NCBI GenBank assembly: GCA_040757575.1
Contig: JBFLXA010000012.1
Location: 1-64,000 of the forward strand
Source of the DNA: PFJX01 sp040757575
GTDB lineage: Bacteria > Pseudomonadota > Gammaproteobacteria > Burkholderiales > Thiobacillaceae
DNA: 64,000 nt
Reading direction: 5' to 3'
This document shows positions 24,159 to 33,134 of the stretch, piece after piece. The notes under the pieces were generated by a model. That model was not told where the DNA came from. It saw only the letters and a program-made list of their open reading frames with translations, and made no database searches. The stretch's first letter is position 1. Every line of letters starts with the position of its first letter. The position numbers and the translations under genes are program-made.

Positions 24159-24629
24159 ATGCAGACCCGCTTCGACTACGGCGACCAGGTGCGCATCACC
24201 CGCAATGTGCGCAATGACGGTACCTATCCGGGCATGGACGTGGGCAACCTGCTGGTGCGCCGGGGCTCCATCGGCTTTGTCATGAACGTGGGCACCTTCC
24301 TCCAGGACCAGATCATCTACACGGTGAACTTCATGGAGTTGAACCGCATCGTCGGCTGCCGGGAGGAAGAACTCATCGGTGCCGACGAGCCCTGGACCCC
24401 CAGTCGTTTCGAAACCCGGGAGAAGGTGCGCGTCACCCTCAGCCTGTCGGTGGACGGCGAAGTGCGGGTGCCCCAGGGGACGGAAGGGGAGGTGATGAAG
24501 GTGGTGCGGGAAGCGGAGGGGGGCGTGCAATACCACGTCCACTTCCCCGGCAATGTCCTGCAGGTGCCTGAGAAATACCTGGCGCCCCTGGTGCCGGTGG
24601 CAGAGCCCCCGGAGGGAGACGCCCCATGA
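24159..24629 (+). CDS. nifZ: Nitrogen-fixation protein NifZ
   Basis: NifZ assists formation of the second P-cluster of the MoFe protein. The 156-residue product contains two SH3-like repeats typical of the family: DYGDQVRITRNVRNDGTYPGM with RRGSIGFVMNVGTFLQDQIIY in the first, and FETREKVRVTLSLSV with VPQGTEGEVMKVV in the second. The end overlaps the nifM start by four bases (ATGA), so translation is coupled. Cytoplasmic, no metal ligands apparent. Confidence 0.94.
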   Translation: MQTRFDYGDQVRITRNVRNDGTYPGMDVGNLLVRRGSIGFVMNVGTFLQDQIIYTVNFMELNRIVGCREEELIGADEPWTPSRFETREKVRVTLSLSVDGEVRVPQGTEGEVMKVVREAEGGVQYHVHFPGNVLQVPEKYLAPLVPVAEPPEGDAP

Positions 24630-25456
24630 ACGTGGCCTACCTGGTGCTGAAGACCGCCCACAGCCTGTTCGGCAAGAACCCCGGTGCCCTGGATCAGGAA
24701 GAACTGCGCAAGGTGGAACGCCTGGCCGCCCGCCAGTTCGACCTGGAAGCCCGGGTGCTGGCCAGCACCGAGGCCCGGGACGTGGTGGTGCCCGGCGCCA
24801 CCCTGGAAGCGGCCCTGGAAGAAGTGCGCAGCCGTTACCCGGACCTGGACACCTTTCGCGACGACCTGGCCGGCAATGGCCTGAGCATCGAGGTCTACGA
24901 GCAGTCCCTGGTGCGGGAACTGCGGGTGCAGGCGGTGCTGGATAAGGTGGGCAGCCGGGCCGCCAAGGTGAGCGACATCGACGTGGAGTTGTACTACCAC
25001 TACCACCCGGAGCAGTTCCACCGGCCGGAGCTGCGCCGGGCCCGCCATATCCTGGTGACGGTCAATGAAACCCTGCCGGACAACACGGCCGACCTGGCCC
25101 GGGCCCGCATCGACGCCATCGCCCAGCGCCTGGCCAAGGACCCCAAGCGTTTCGAGGAACAGGCCCTGAAGCATTCGGAATGCCCCACGGCCATGCAGGG
25201 CGGCCTGCTGGGGGATGCGAAACCGGGCCAGTTGTTCCCGGCCCTGGACGCCGCCCTGTTTGCCATGGCCCCCATGGAAATCAGCCCGGTGCTGGAATCT
25301 CCCCTGGGCTTTCACCTGCTGCGCTGCGACGAGATCCTGCCGGCCCGGGTACTGCATCTGCCGGAAGTGAAGGAACAGATCCGCGAACGGCTCTACGAAA
25401 GCCGCAAGAAGGTCTGCCTGAATGCCTGGCTGAAACGGGCCCGGGAAGCGGCCTGA
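24626..25456 (+). CDS. nifM: Peptidyl-prolyl isomerase NifM
   Basis: NifM is the parvulin-type prolyl isomerase needed to fold the NifH Fe protein. The 276-residue product has a helical N-terminal domain (1-130) of SurA/PpiD type and a parvulin domain (about 130-245) with RARHILVTVNET, FEEQALKHSECPTAMQGGLLGDAKPGQLFPALDAALF and SPLGFHLLRCDEI. Unlike PrsA or SurA there is no signal peptide. Last gene of the nifV operon; a palindromic repeat follows and the next gene is on the opposite strand. Confidence 0.92.
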   Translation: MNVAYLVLKTAHSLFGKNPGALDQEELRKVERLAARQFDLEARVLASTEARDVVVPGATLEAALEEVRSRYPDLDTFRDDLAGNGLSIEVYEQSLVRELRVQAVLDKVGSRAAKVSDIDVELYYHYHPEQFHRPELRRARHILVTVNETLPDNTADLARARIDAIAQRLAKDPKRFEEQALKHSECPTAMQGGLLGDAKPGQLFPALDAALFAMAPMEISPVLESPLGFHLLRCDEILPARVLHLPEVKEQIRERLYESRKKVCLNAWLKRAREAA

Positions 25457-25469
25457 TTCGGCATATGTT

Positions 25470-25512
25470 TACCCCTCCCGCGCAAGCGGGGGAGGGGCTA
25501 GGGGAGAGGGAC
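25470..25512. repeat. CCCCTCTCCC-family palindrome between nifM and the hemerythrin gene
   Basis: CCCCTCCCGCGCAAGCGGGG continues to GAGGGGCTAGGGGAGAGGG. It lies between converging genes and could act as a transcription or processing boundary. Confidence 0.8.
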
Positions 25513-25526
25513 AGTCTTCAAACCCT

Positions 25527-25925
25527 CTAAACGCTGGCCATGCTGCGTGAGAAATGGGCCGCCAGGGCCCGGTCCATGGTGGCCAGGTGCAGGCCGAACC
25601 ACTCCGGCAGGCCTTCCCGCACGTAGGCCCGGGCCAGGGGCATGAGCCGCCCCACCCGGACGTTACGGTTGAACTGGAGCAGGTCCCCCAGGATGCGGGT
25701 GTGTTCGCCTTCGTGTTCCCCCAGGGCGGGGAACTTGCTCAGGCGCATGAGCCGGCCTTCTTCGGCGAAGTGCAGCCGGGTGTGGTCCACCAGCTGCTGG
25801 AACAGGACCGGAAAGTCTGCATCCCCGGCCTGGCCCAGGGCGTCCACCAGGGCGCAGAACTCCCGGTGTTTGCTGTCCATCTCTTCCAGCCCCAGGCCGT
25901 GCTGGGTGTCGGTCCATTTCAGCAT
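25527..25925 (-). CDS. Bacteriohemerythrin
   Basis: Hemerythrins bind oxygen at a di-iron centre; in a diazotroph this may buffer oxygen near nitrogenase. The 132-residue protein is a single four-helix domain with the expected ligands: His in DTQHGLGLEEMDSKHREF, HTRLHFAEEGRLM (H-x3-E type), HEGEHTRIL and the C-terminal GLHLATMDRAL with H-x4-D. ATG 25925 is used because it gives the family start MLKWTD; the frame is open 22 codons further up. It lies 13 bases after the SIR2-like gene on the same strand and probably shares its sigma-54 promoter. Confidence 0.88.
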   Translation of the reverse strand: MLKWTDTQHGLGLEEMDSKHREFCALVDALGQAGDADFPVLFQQLVDHTRLHFAEEGRLMRLSKFPALGEHEGEHTRILGDLLQFNRNVRVGRLMPLARAYVREGLPEWFGLHLATMDRALAAHFSRSMASV

Positions 25926-25938
25926 CGTGGCTGCCTCA

Positions 25939-26805
25939 TCAGGCCAGGGCCGGTTCGGCCTGCTGGGCAGCAGCCAGGAGTTCCGCCACACCCGCCGGCA
26001 CCAGTTCGATGCCCAGCTTGTCCAGGAAGCGTTTTTCCTTGTCGTTGGCCTCGGGCATCAGGGCCCAGCCGGCGGGCTGGGCGGCGCCGAACCGGATGTC
26101 CGCCAGCACCATGCGTTCCGTATCCCGGTTCAGGCGCAAGCCCAGCAGCAGGTAGCGGCGGCCCTGGCGCATGCGCTTCAGGAAACCGGGAATGGCAAAG
26201 CCCCCCATCAGCTCGGTGATGTAGTCCACAAAGTCTGCATCCGAGGCGATGTAGTTGGATTGGGGCAGGGGGGTGCCCAGGGGTTTGAACAACACCGGCA
26301 GGGTGGTGTCCACCGCGTCCTGCTCCACCTCCCGGTAGGCGGCGCCGTCGTAGTGGTACACCTTGAACCGGTAGGCCGTGCCGGCGATGCGGGCCACGCC
26401 CACGATCAGGGTGTGGGGACGGCCGGCGTAGGCGGTCTGCAACAGGGTGTCCCGGTTCACGTCCACCACATAGGGCAGGCCCAGATCGGCCAGCCAGGTG
26501 TGCAGGGGGGAGGGGCTCCAGACCGTGTCCCGGTAGGTGCGGTCGAGAAACTTGGTGAGGGTGGAGCGGCCTTTCTTCAGTTCCACGTTCATGGCCGCCC
26601 GGGGGAATTCATACATCAGCTTGGGGGCCATGGGCTGGCCGTTGTTCATGGCCAGGATCAGGCTGTCGCTGTCGGCGGGAATGGCCTGGCCCGTGGCCGG
26701 GTTGGTCACCCCGGCCAGGGCGCCGGCCCCCAGGTAGGGCACCAGATTGCCTTCACCCAGGGCGGAGAGGATGGCATCGAGTTGTTGGGAAACAGGGGTG
26801 GACAT
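25939..26805 (-). CDS. SIR2-like domain protein, nif-associated
   Basis: The 288-residue protein starts with a SIR2-type nucleotide-binding loop, GEGNLVPYLGAGAL at about residues 17-30, and has the overall layout of SIR2_2 proteins (LPYVVDVNRDTLLQTAY for the conserved Thr-Asn-Asp-type block, here DVNRD). The zinc-binding cysteines of true sirtuin deacylases are absent. SIR2-like domains in other bacteria cleave NAD or bind it. GGAG precedes the ATG, and the frame continues upstream without motif support. The sigma-54 promoter at 26838-26853 and the adjacent NifA site put it in the nif regulon. A link to NAD-dependent control of nitrogenase is speculative. Confidence 0.78.
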   Translation of the reverse strand: MSTPVSQQLDAILSALGEGNLVPYLGAGALAGVTNPATGQAIPADSDSLILAMNNGQPMAPKLMYEFPRAAMNVELKKGRSTLTKFLDRTYRDTVWSPSPLHTWLADLGLPYVVDVNRDTLLQTAYAGRPHTLIVGVARIAGTAYRFKVYHYDGAAYREVEQDAVDTTLPVLFKPLGTPLPQSNYIASDADFVDYITELMGGFAIPGFLKRMRQGRRYLLLGLRLNRDTERMVLADIRFGAAQPAGWALMPEANDKEKRFLDKLGIELVPAGVAELLAAAQQAEPALA

Positions 26806-26837
26806 CGCAGGCTCCATGAAAAGGGTGCCATGGGTTC

Positions 26838-26853
26838 TGCAAGTTGTAGGCCA
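26838..26853 (-). promoter_or_regulatory. Sigma-54 promoter of the SIR2-hemerythrin genes
   Basis: On the minus strand TGGCCTACAACTTGCA matches the -24/-12 consensus with correct spacing. The expected start is near 26826, 21 bases before the ATG at 26805. It overlaps the NifA site. Confidence 0.68.
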
Positions 26854-26860
26854 GACGACA
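26845..26860. promoter_or_regulatory. NifA upstream activator site between divergent genes
   Basis: TGTAGGCCAGACGACA is an exact TGT-N10-ACA site, 171 bp upstream of the plus-strand promoter at 27032. It overlaps the minus-strand promoter, so NifA bound here might activate one direction and hinder the other. Confidence 0.65.
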
Positions 26861-27031
26861 ATTCCCGTAGCCATCGGGCCTGGCGGTCCACGGCCTGTGT
26901 AGGGAATCTGCCAAATCCGGAATTTTTGTTGCGCTTGGGCCTTGTCCAGGGCGGGCGGGCTTGGGTGGGGGACTCGTGCCGGGGCCATGGCCATGCGGTT
27001 TTGGCAGGCATCAGGGGCCCATGCGCCCGGT

Positions 27032-27047
27032 TGGCCTGCAACTTGCA
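27032..27047 (+). promoter_or_regulatory. Sigma-54 promoter of the 186-aa unknown gene
   Basis: TGGCCTGCAACTTGCA matches the -24/-12 consensus with correct spacing. The start point should be near 27059, 28 bases before ATG 27087. Confidence 0.8.
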
Positions 27048-27086
27048 CCAGCAATAGGGTTATCCACATCGACCAAGGGGTTACCC

Positions 27087-27647
27087 ATGCTGCTCGACCG
27101 CTACGAAAGCGAACAACAACTGTACAACGTCAACTTCAAGGAAGCTTCCGGCACCGGCTACTACGCCTACCGGGGGGACCTGGTGATCATCGACGGCGAG
27201 ATCGCCGATGCCCAGGGCCGCCGCAAGCCGCCCCTGGCCGGCATGCTGGGGGGCGTACTGCTCACCGACGCCGACAAGATCAAGCTCCTGGCCGGCTCCA
27301 TCGATGACATGGCCCTCATCCCGCCCCTGCTGGAGAAATACCAGGCAGACTTTGCCCCGGACATGAAGGCCCTGATCTACGTGGTGAACATCGCCAAGCC
27401 CATGGTCACCGAACTGGGGGGCGTGAAGACCGTGCTCATCCCCATGACCGACGGCATGGTCTGGAACGAGATGATGGATGAACTGGCCCTGGAGAAAAGC
27501 GACTTCAAGGGCCAGAGCAGCGCCGAGAAGATCATCACCGTGCGGGGCGCGTTTGATGGCTACAAGCCCAAGTACGAGGAAGTCCCCCTGGAGGTGGCCA
27601 TGACCCGCACCACAGACGCCAAACGGGAATCCCGGGGCCCGGTGTAA
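27087..27647 (+). CDS. Sigma-54/NifA-type regulated protein of unknown function
   Basis: I do not recognise the family. The 186-residue soluble protein has an alternating strand-helix pattern: YNVNFKEASGTGYYAYRGDLVIIDGEIAD looks like a beta sheet edge, followed by AGMLGGVLLTDADKIKLLAGSIDD and ALIYVVNIAKPMVTEL. There are no cysteines and no signal peptide, so metal clusters and export are unlikely. The ATG at 27087 has AAGGGG upstream. Promoter and NifA site are both present, and the divergent neighbour is the SIR2-like gene, so it is most likely a nitrogen-fixation accessory gene. It is the last gene before the defence island. Confidence 0.78.
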   Translation: MLLDRYESEQQLYNVNFKEASGTGYYAYRGDLVIIDGEIADAQGRRKPPLAGMLGGVLLTDADKIKLLAGSIDDMALIPPLLEKYQADFAPDMKALIYVVNIAKPMVTELGGVKTVLIPMTDGMVWNEMMDELALEKSDFKGQSSAEKIITVRGAFDGYKPKYEEVPLEVAMTRTTDAKRESRGPV

Positions 27648-28133
27648 GGCCGGCTGCCGGCGGGCGGGGGCAGACATGCCTGCCCTGCCAGCCGGTTCTT
27701 CCAAAGCAAGCAAGCCATCACGCTCCTGGATTCCTGCTTGCGCGGGATGACGGATCGCGCGTGCCTTATCAAGCGGGCGCTTCAGTTGGGGAATCGCGAG
27801 GCATTGACCGATCTATCTCAGGCCAATGACCTGCTCCGTCACGAAGCTCGATGGTCCGTACCGAACCTACAGCAGTGGCTTCCAGAAAGTGGCCACTTGA
27901 ACGGCGGGTATTCGGCCTTTGCTGCCATTAGCACTCGGCGGTACGAATGTCCATTAATGAACGGTTACCTGCCACCCGCGTATAGAACATTTGATAATTC
28001 TCTGAAGATAGTCAGGTGCGGGTAGTGGCGAGTAAAAGCCCAGTCATCATCTGCAAGGGCTATCTAACAAGCCCATCTTTGTCTTTCCAACACGTTGCGG
28101 GACAATCGGCGAAACTCCAACAACAATCAGGCA
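27648..28133. other. Gene-poor left edge of the defence island
   Basis: This 486-bp stretch holds no supported gene. At about 27719-27750 there is a short inverted element around CCTGCTTGCGCGGGATGACG, of a type common in proteobacterial intergenic regions. A 95-codon frame at 27738-28025 has no family features. From here base composition shifts and nif-type regulation stops, so it marks the probable left boundary of the inserted island. No integrase or clear att site is visible. Confidence 0.5.
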
Positions 28134-30995
28134 GTGATTTCCAGCTACCACACCAAATATCTCGCCTACGAGCTAACCCGCCGCTGCCCGCCTGACAGCG
28201 TCGAGAAGCTTGCTGGCGCTTTGGTCGATGCCCAGGTGGACCTCAACCCGCATCAGGTCGATGCCGCGCTCTTCGCCTTTCAGTCGCCGCTATCCAAGGG
28301 CGCCCTGCTGGCCGACGAAGTTGGCCTTGGCAAGACCATCGAAGCAGGCCTGGTTCTCTCCCAGAAATGGGCCGAACGCAAACGCCGCATCCTGATCATC
28401 ACGCCTTCCAACCTACGCAAGCAGTGGTATCAGGAACTGGCCGAGAAATTCTTCCTGCCCTGCCGCATCCTCGAAGCGAAGTCCTACAACGCCGCCATTC
28501 GCCAGGGGCAATTCCGTCCCTTCGAGGCGCCCGAAATCGTCATCTGCTCTTACCAGTTCGCCAAGAGCAAGGCCGGCGACGTGCATGCCGTACCGTGGGA
28601 CTTGGTGGTCATCGACGAAGCGCATCGGCTGCGCAACGTCTACAAGCCGTCCAACGTCATTGCCAACACGCTCAAGCTGGCGCTCGCTGGCAAGCACAAG
28701 CTGCTGCTCACTGCCACGCCGTTACAGAACTCGCTGCTGGAATTGTTCGGTCTGGTGAGCTTCATCGACGAACACACCTTTGGCGACCTGAAGAGTTTCC
28801 GCGAGCAGTTCGCCAACCTGGAGCAGGAACGGGTATTCCAAACGCTCAAGGCCCGCCTCAAGCCCGTCTGCCACCGCACGCTTCGCCGCCAGGTCACCGC
28901 CTACATTCCCTATACCAAGCGCCTGCCGCTGGTGGAGGAGTTCACCCCGGAAGAAAGCGAAGACCGGCTCTACCATCTTGTTTCGGAGTACCTGCAACGG
29001 GACAACCTTCAAGCCCTGCCGGCGGGCCAGCGTTCCCTGATGACGCTGGTGCTGCGCAAGCTCATGGCCTCGTCCACCTTTGCCATTGCTGGCGCGCTCA
29101 CCTCCATTTCCAACCGGCTCAAGGCCAAGCTGCGCAAGCAGGAACCTACGGAATCCCTCGAAGATGAGCTGGACCAGGACTACGAAGCCCTGGATGAGAC
29201 CGCCGAGGAATGGACCGAAGACGATGCCGGCGAGTATCTGAGCGAGGCCGACCGCCAGGCCATCGAGCGTGAAATCGCCGACCTCGACGCATTCGCGCAA
29301 CTGGCAGCCTCTATCGAATCCAACGCCAAGGGCAAGGCCCTGCTGAAGGCCCTGCGCATCGCTTTCGCCAAGGCGGAGGAAATCGGCGCGGCGCAGAAGG
29401 CCATCATCTTCACCGAATCCCGCCGCACCCAGAACTACCTGCTGCGCGTACTGGCGGACAGCCCCTTCGCCGAGGGCGTCGTCCTGTTCAACGGCTCCAA
29501 CACAGATGAAGGCTCCAAGCTCATCTACAGCCAGTGGCTGGAACGCCATCAGGGCAGCGACCGGGTCACCGGCTCGCGCACTGCCGACATGCGCTCGGCC
29601 CTGGTGGACTACTTCCGCGAGCAGGGCCGCATCATGATTGCCACCGAGGCGGGTGCCGAAGGCATCAACCTCCAATTCTGCTCGCTGGTGGTCAATTACG
29701 ATCTGCCCTGGAACCCCCAGCGTATCGAGCAGCGCATTGGCCGCTGCCATCGCTATAGCCAGAAGCACGACGTGGTGGTGGTCAATTTCCTCAACCGCAA
29801 GAACGCTGCCGATCAGCGCGTCTTTGAACTGCTGCGCGACAAGTTCCAGCTCTTCGAGGGCGTCTTCGGTGCCAGCGACGAAGTGCTGGGTGCCATCGAA
29901 TCCGGCGTCGATTTCGAGAAACGCATCGCCGCCATCTACCAGACCTGCCGCAAGCCCGACGAGATAGCCACCGCATTCAACCAGCTCCAGCTCGAACTGA
30001 GCCTGGAAATCAACGAATCCATGACCCGTACACGGCAGAAGCTGCTGGAAAACTTCGACGACGAAGTCCGCGAAAAGCTCAAGGTGCGCGATGAAACCTC
30101 CAAGGCGTACCTGAACCGCTATGAACGCCTGCTTATGCAGCTCACCCGGCATGAGCTGGAGGGCCAGGCCGAGTTTCTGGGCGATGCCTCGTTCCGCCTT
30201 ACAACCAACCCCTTCCCCGAACAGGCTGGTGCCATCCCCCTGGGCTTGTACGAACTTCCGCGCCGAACCGGCGAAGCACATCTCTACCGCCTCAATCACC
30301 CCCTGGCCGAGGCCATCGTCACCCAGGCGAAGAGGCGAGACCTGCCCGTTGCGGAAATCCGCTTCGATTACGGCAGGCATGATGGCAAGGTCACGACGCT
30401 TGAGCCGCTCATCGGCAAGTCTGGCTGGTTGGCCCTGACTCAGTTCAGCGTGGAATCCCTGGATCAGGCGGAAGACCACTTGATCTTTTCCGCCATCACC
30501 GATGAAGGCCAGATGCTGGAGGAGGAAATCGCGCAGCGGCTGTTGACGCTGCCTTGTGCTTCCACTCCCCAACCGTGCGTGGTAGAGGCGGGGATAAACG
30601 AATCCCTCGGCCGGCATGCCCAGAACCGCCAGACCGCCATCCAGCGCACCATCTCCGAACGCAATGCCCGCATTTTCGAGGCCGAAGCCGACAAACTCGA
30701 CGGCTGGGCCGACGACCTGAAAGTTGGCCTGGAGCGGGAAATCAAGGAAATTGACCGCCAGATCAAGGAAGCCCGCCGTGCCGCCACCACGGCACTGACC
30801 CTGGAGGAAAAGCTCTCCGGTCAGAAGCAGATCAAGGCACTGGAGGCCCAGCGCAACCAGAAGCGCCACTCCCTGTTCGATGCCCAGGATCAGGTGGACA
30901 GGCAGCGGGAGGAGTTGATTTCCGCCATCGAGGGCAAACTAAATCAAGTTACCAGCTTGCAGTCCCTGTTTCTGCTGCGTTGGACGCTGGGCTGA
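28134..30995 (+). CDS. SNF2-family helicase of the defence island
   Basis: The protein of about 953 residues is a SWI2/SNF2 ATPase: motif I DEVGLGKTIEA, motif II DEAH (VVIDEAHRLRN), motif III LTATPLQN and motif VI QRIEQRIGRCHRYSQ. An acidic insert (EDELDQDYEALDETAEE) separates the two RecA lobes, and a long coiled coil lies at residues of roughly 830-950. Such enzymes move along DNA or strip proteins from it, and are frequent in phage-defence loci. The open frame starts at TTG 28095; GTG 28134 is preferred because it gives MISSYHTKYLAYELTRR, the usual family start. AIPR follows after four bases, so the two are one unit. Confidence 0.85.
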   Translation: MISSYHTKYLAYELTRRCPPDSVEKLAGALVDAQVDLNPHQVDAALFAFQSPLSKGALLADEVGLGKTIEAGLVLSQKWAERKRRILIITPSNLRKQWYQELAEKFFLPCRILEAKSYNAAIRQGQFRPFEAPEIVICSYQFAKSKAGDVHAVPWDLVVIDEAHRLRNVYKPSNVIANTLKLALAGKHKLLLTATPLQNSLLELFGLVSFIDEHTFGDLKSFREQFANLEQERVFQTLKARLKPVCHRTLRRQVTAYIPYTKRLPLVEEFTPEESEDRLYHLVSEYLQRDNLQALPAGQRSLMTLVLRKLMASSTFAIAGALTSISNRLKAKLRKQEPTESLEDELDQDYEALDETAEEWTEDDAGEYLSEADRQAIEREIADLDAFAQLAASIESNAKGKALLKALRIAFAKAEEIGAAQKAIIFTESRRTQNYLLRVLADSPFAEGVVLFNGSNTDEGSKLIYSQWLERHQGSDRVTGSRTADMRSALVDYFREQGRIMIATEAGAEGINLQFCSLVVNYDLPWNPQRIEQRIGRCHRYSQKHDVVVVNFLNRKNAADQRVFELLRDKFQLFEGVFGASDEVLGAIESGVDFEKRIAAIYQTCRKPDEIATAFNQLQLELSLEINESMTRTRQKLLENFDDEVREKLKVRDETSKAYLNRYERLLMQLTRHELEGQAEFLGDASFRLTTNPFPEQAGAIPLGLYELPRRTGEAHLYRLNHPLAEAIVTQAKRRDLPVAEIRFDYGRHDGKVTTLEPLIGKSGWLALTQFSVESLDQAEDHLIFSAITDEGQMLEEEIAQRLLTLPCASTPQPCVVEAGINESLGRHAQNRQTAIQRTISERNARIFEAEADKLDGWADDLKVGLEREIKEIDRQIKEARRAATTALTLEEKLSGQKQIKALEAQRNQKRHSLFDAQDQVDRQREELISAIEGKLNQVTSLQSLFLLRWTLG

Positions 30996-30999
30996 GACC

Positions 31000-32775
31000 A
31001 TGCCGACCAGAGAGGAAAAAATCGCCCAACTCGAAGCCGCATTGCGAGGCCGCTTCTTTGCTAGCGTCCCCAAAATCGTGAAAGCCGGGCGCGAAAACTG
31101 GGCCGATGACCAACACAATCTGGATCGTCTGACTCGCTCGCTCGCGGCCTACGCCGTGGTCGGATACTGCGAGATCGATGACACCACGGCGGTCGGCGCG
31201 ATTACCGACGGTAGCGACGACGGTGGTATCGACGCCCTGTATTTTGATCGGCCCGGCAGTCGCTTGGTCTTCGTGCAGTCGAAGTTCAAGCCCGGTGGTA
31301 CGGCCCCCTCCCAAGCGGAAGTCCAGAAGACCATCAACGGCATCAAGGCCATTCAAGCCAGACAGTTCAACGGTTTCAACGAAGCCATCCGCAACCGCCT
31401 GGATGACATCGAAGAAGCACTCGACACCCCCGGCGTCAAACTGATGTTGCTGCTACCCTTCCTGGGCGACGCCATCGGGCCGCACGCCACCAACGACCTG
31501 AACGCTTTCAGGGATAGCCTGAATCAATTTTCCGAGGTCATGCAGTGGCAAGCCGTAAACCTGGATACGGCCTACGGCTGGCTGGTCGTGGAACAGGCAC
31601 CGGCAACCGTAGATGACCAAGTCGTTCTGGAAAACTGGTACGGAGTCCCTGGCCCGCGCAAAGCCTTCTATGGCCAGATCACGGCGGCGAACCTCGCCAA
31701 GCTGGTGGAAGACCACGGCAGGGCATTATTCGAGCGCAATATCCGGCATTACCTGGGTTCCGTCGGCGTGAACACCGCCATCGAGCGAACCGTGCGCACG
31801 CGGCCGGGCGATTTCTTCTACCTCAACAACGGCATCACCGCGATTGCCGACATCATCACCCAGGCGGCCGGAACCCATCAGAAGTGCGCCTTTGGCTGTA
31901 CCAGGCTGTCCATCGTCAACGGCGCCCAGACGGCCGGGGCAATCTTCAACGCCACCCAGGTTGGGCAAATTTCTCCGGACGCCAAGTTGTTGCTGACCCT
32001 CATCGAGATCGGCGACGACGCAGACGACATCGGCCTGAAAATCACCCGCGCGCGCAACCACCAGAATGTCGTGCGCGGCGTTGATTTCGCCGCCCTCGAT
32101 CCCAACCAGGAGCGGCTGCGGCAAGAGCTTTCGGCGGCGAGTATCACCTATCACTACCGGCCTTCTGCGGAAGCGCGGGTACGGCGCGAGGATGCCTTTA
32201 CCCTGGAGGAGGCCGCCATTGCCGTGGCCTGCCTGAACTTCAAGGTCAGGAACGCCGCCGAATTGCTACAGCACCCCAGGCCGACTAACGCCATCGACTT
32301 CACGGTGACCGCCAAGAAGGAAATCGGCCGCTTGTGGGAACAGGACGGCACACTCTACGACCTGCTTTTTCCAACCAACCTGTCCGGGCTGCGCCTTTGC
32401 CGGCTCGTGCGCATCTATCGCTTCGTCGACGCCATTCTTGCCGCTACCGAAAGATCGGAAGCCCAGTACAGCCGGCGCATGTTCTTCCGCCATGGCCGCT
32501 ACTTCATCATGGCTTTCGTCGCGCTCCGTTCCGCCGACGTACTCGGGAAACCACGGTTCGAACTTGCCGATGAAGACCGGACCCTTCTGTCCCAGCGCAC
32601 CAACGAGATTTCCGAATTGATCTACGCAGCCTCGGTCCCGTATCAAGCAATGCGGGGTTATCTAGCAATCTTTCGCAACCTCACGGATTCCCAGCCGCTG
32701 GCCTACAACGTTTTGCAACGATTGGCTGAACAAGATGCCCAACATGAGCAACCAGCACCGCCCATAGGCACCTGA
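31000..32775 (+). CDS. AIPR-family protein (abortive infection phage resistance)
   Basis: The 591-residue protein belongs by its motifs to the AIPR family, first seen in abortive-infection systems. A restriction-endonuclease-like N-terminal part has DGSDDGGIDALYFD and LVFVQSKFK, an Asp...Gln-x-Lys arrangement like a PD-(D/E)xK nuclease (D-x(n)-QSK). The central AIPR signature is FFYLNNGITAIAD followed by LSIVNGAQTAGAI. The C-terminal third is helical. It starts four bases after the SNF2 stop. The pair is probably a helicase-nuclease defence module; killing of infected cells versus direct DNA cutting cannot be decided here. Confidence 0.82.
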   Translation: MPTREEKIAQLEAALRGRFFASVPKIVKAGRENWADDQHNLDRLTRSLAAYAVVGYCEIDDTTAVGAITDGSDDGGIDALYFDRPGSRLVFVQSKFKPGGTAPSQAEVQKTINGIKAIQARQFNGFNEAIRNRLDDIEEALDTPGVKLMLLLPFLGDAIGPHATNDLNAFRDSLNQFSEVMQWQAVNLDTAYGWLVVEQAPATVDDQVVLENWYGVPGPRKAFYGQITAANLAKLVEDHGRALFERNIRHYLGSVGVNTAIERTVRTRPGDFFYLNNGITAIADIITQAAGTHQKCAFGCTRLSIVNGAQTAGAIFNATQVGQISPDAKLLLTLIEIGDDADDIGLKITRARNHQNVVRGVDFAALDPNQERLRQELSAASITYHYRPSAEARVRREDAFTLEEAAIAVACLNFKVRNAAELLQHPRPTNAIDFTVTAKKEIGRLWEQDGTLYDLLFPTNLSGLRLCRLVRIYRFVDAILAATERSEAQYSRRMFFRHGRYFIMAFVALRSADVLGKPRFELADEDRTLLSQRTNEISELIYAASVPYQAMRGYLAIFRNLTDSQPLAYNVLQRLAEQDAQHEQPAPPIGT

Positions 32776-33134
32776 CCGGCCAATGACGGGAAAACTATGA
32801 TAAAGGAGTTACATCCCATGCCCCCAACGATTGGCAAGCTGGAGCCACCATAGGGTGAGGCTCACGCTATGAGCTTGATCACTGGAATCATTAGGCAGTG
32901 GGCGTAGCCGTGGTAAATGGCTTTGGTAATCCATCTTTTCGTGGCGCGATAACAATAGGGCACTGTAAGGAGTTGGACATGATGAGCAGCAAGGTGTTTA
33001 AGGAATGCAGTAACTCCTTGGCTGGGAGAGGTGCGGAAAAATGTCTGCACCCACTTCAAGATTCTCTGCTTCGACCTGGAAGAGTTCATGCACCTACAGG
33101 TTGGACGTTCTGAGCGCTAATTTACGCATACGCC
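32776..33134. other. 359-bp gap between the two defence operons
   Basis: No supported gene. A 75-codon minus-strand frame (32862-33089) is K/R/H-rich and shows no family signature or ribosome-binding site. Base composition is lower in G+C than the flanking genes, suggesting a junction between separately acquired modules. I could not read a confident promoter for the following operon. Confidence 0.4.

Noticed and set aside
27738..28025. 95-codon frame at the island edge
   Set aside because: No ribosome-binding site, no family features and it starts inside a common intergenic inverted repeat.
28722..30869. Minus-strand open frame of 715 codons
   Set aside because: Antisense of the SNF2 helicase gene, no motifs; the plus strand has all helicase motifs.
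32862..33089. Small minus-strand gene between the defence operons
   Set aside because: No start signal, no motifs and an odd basic composition.
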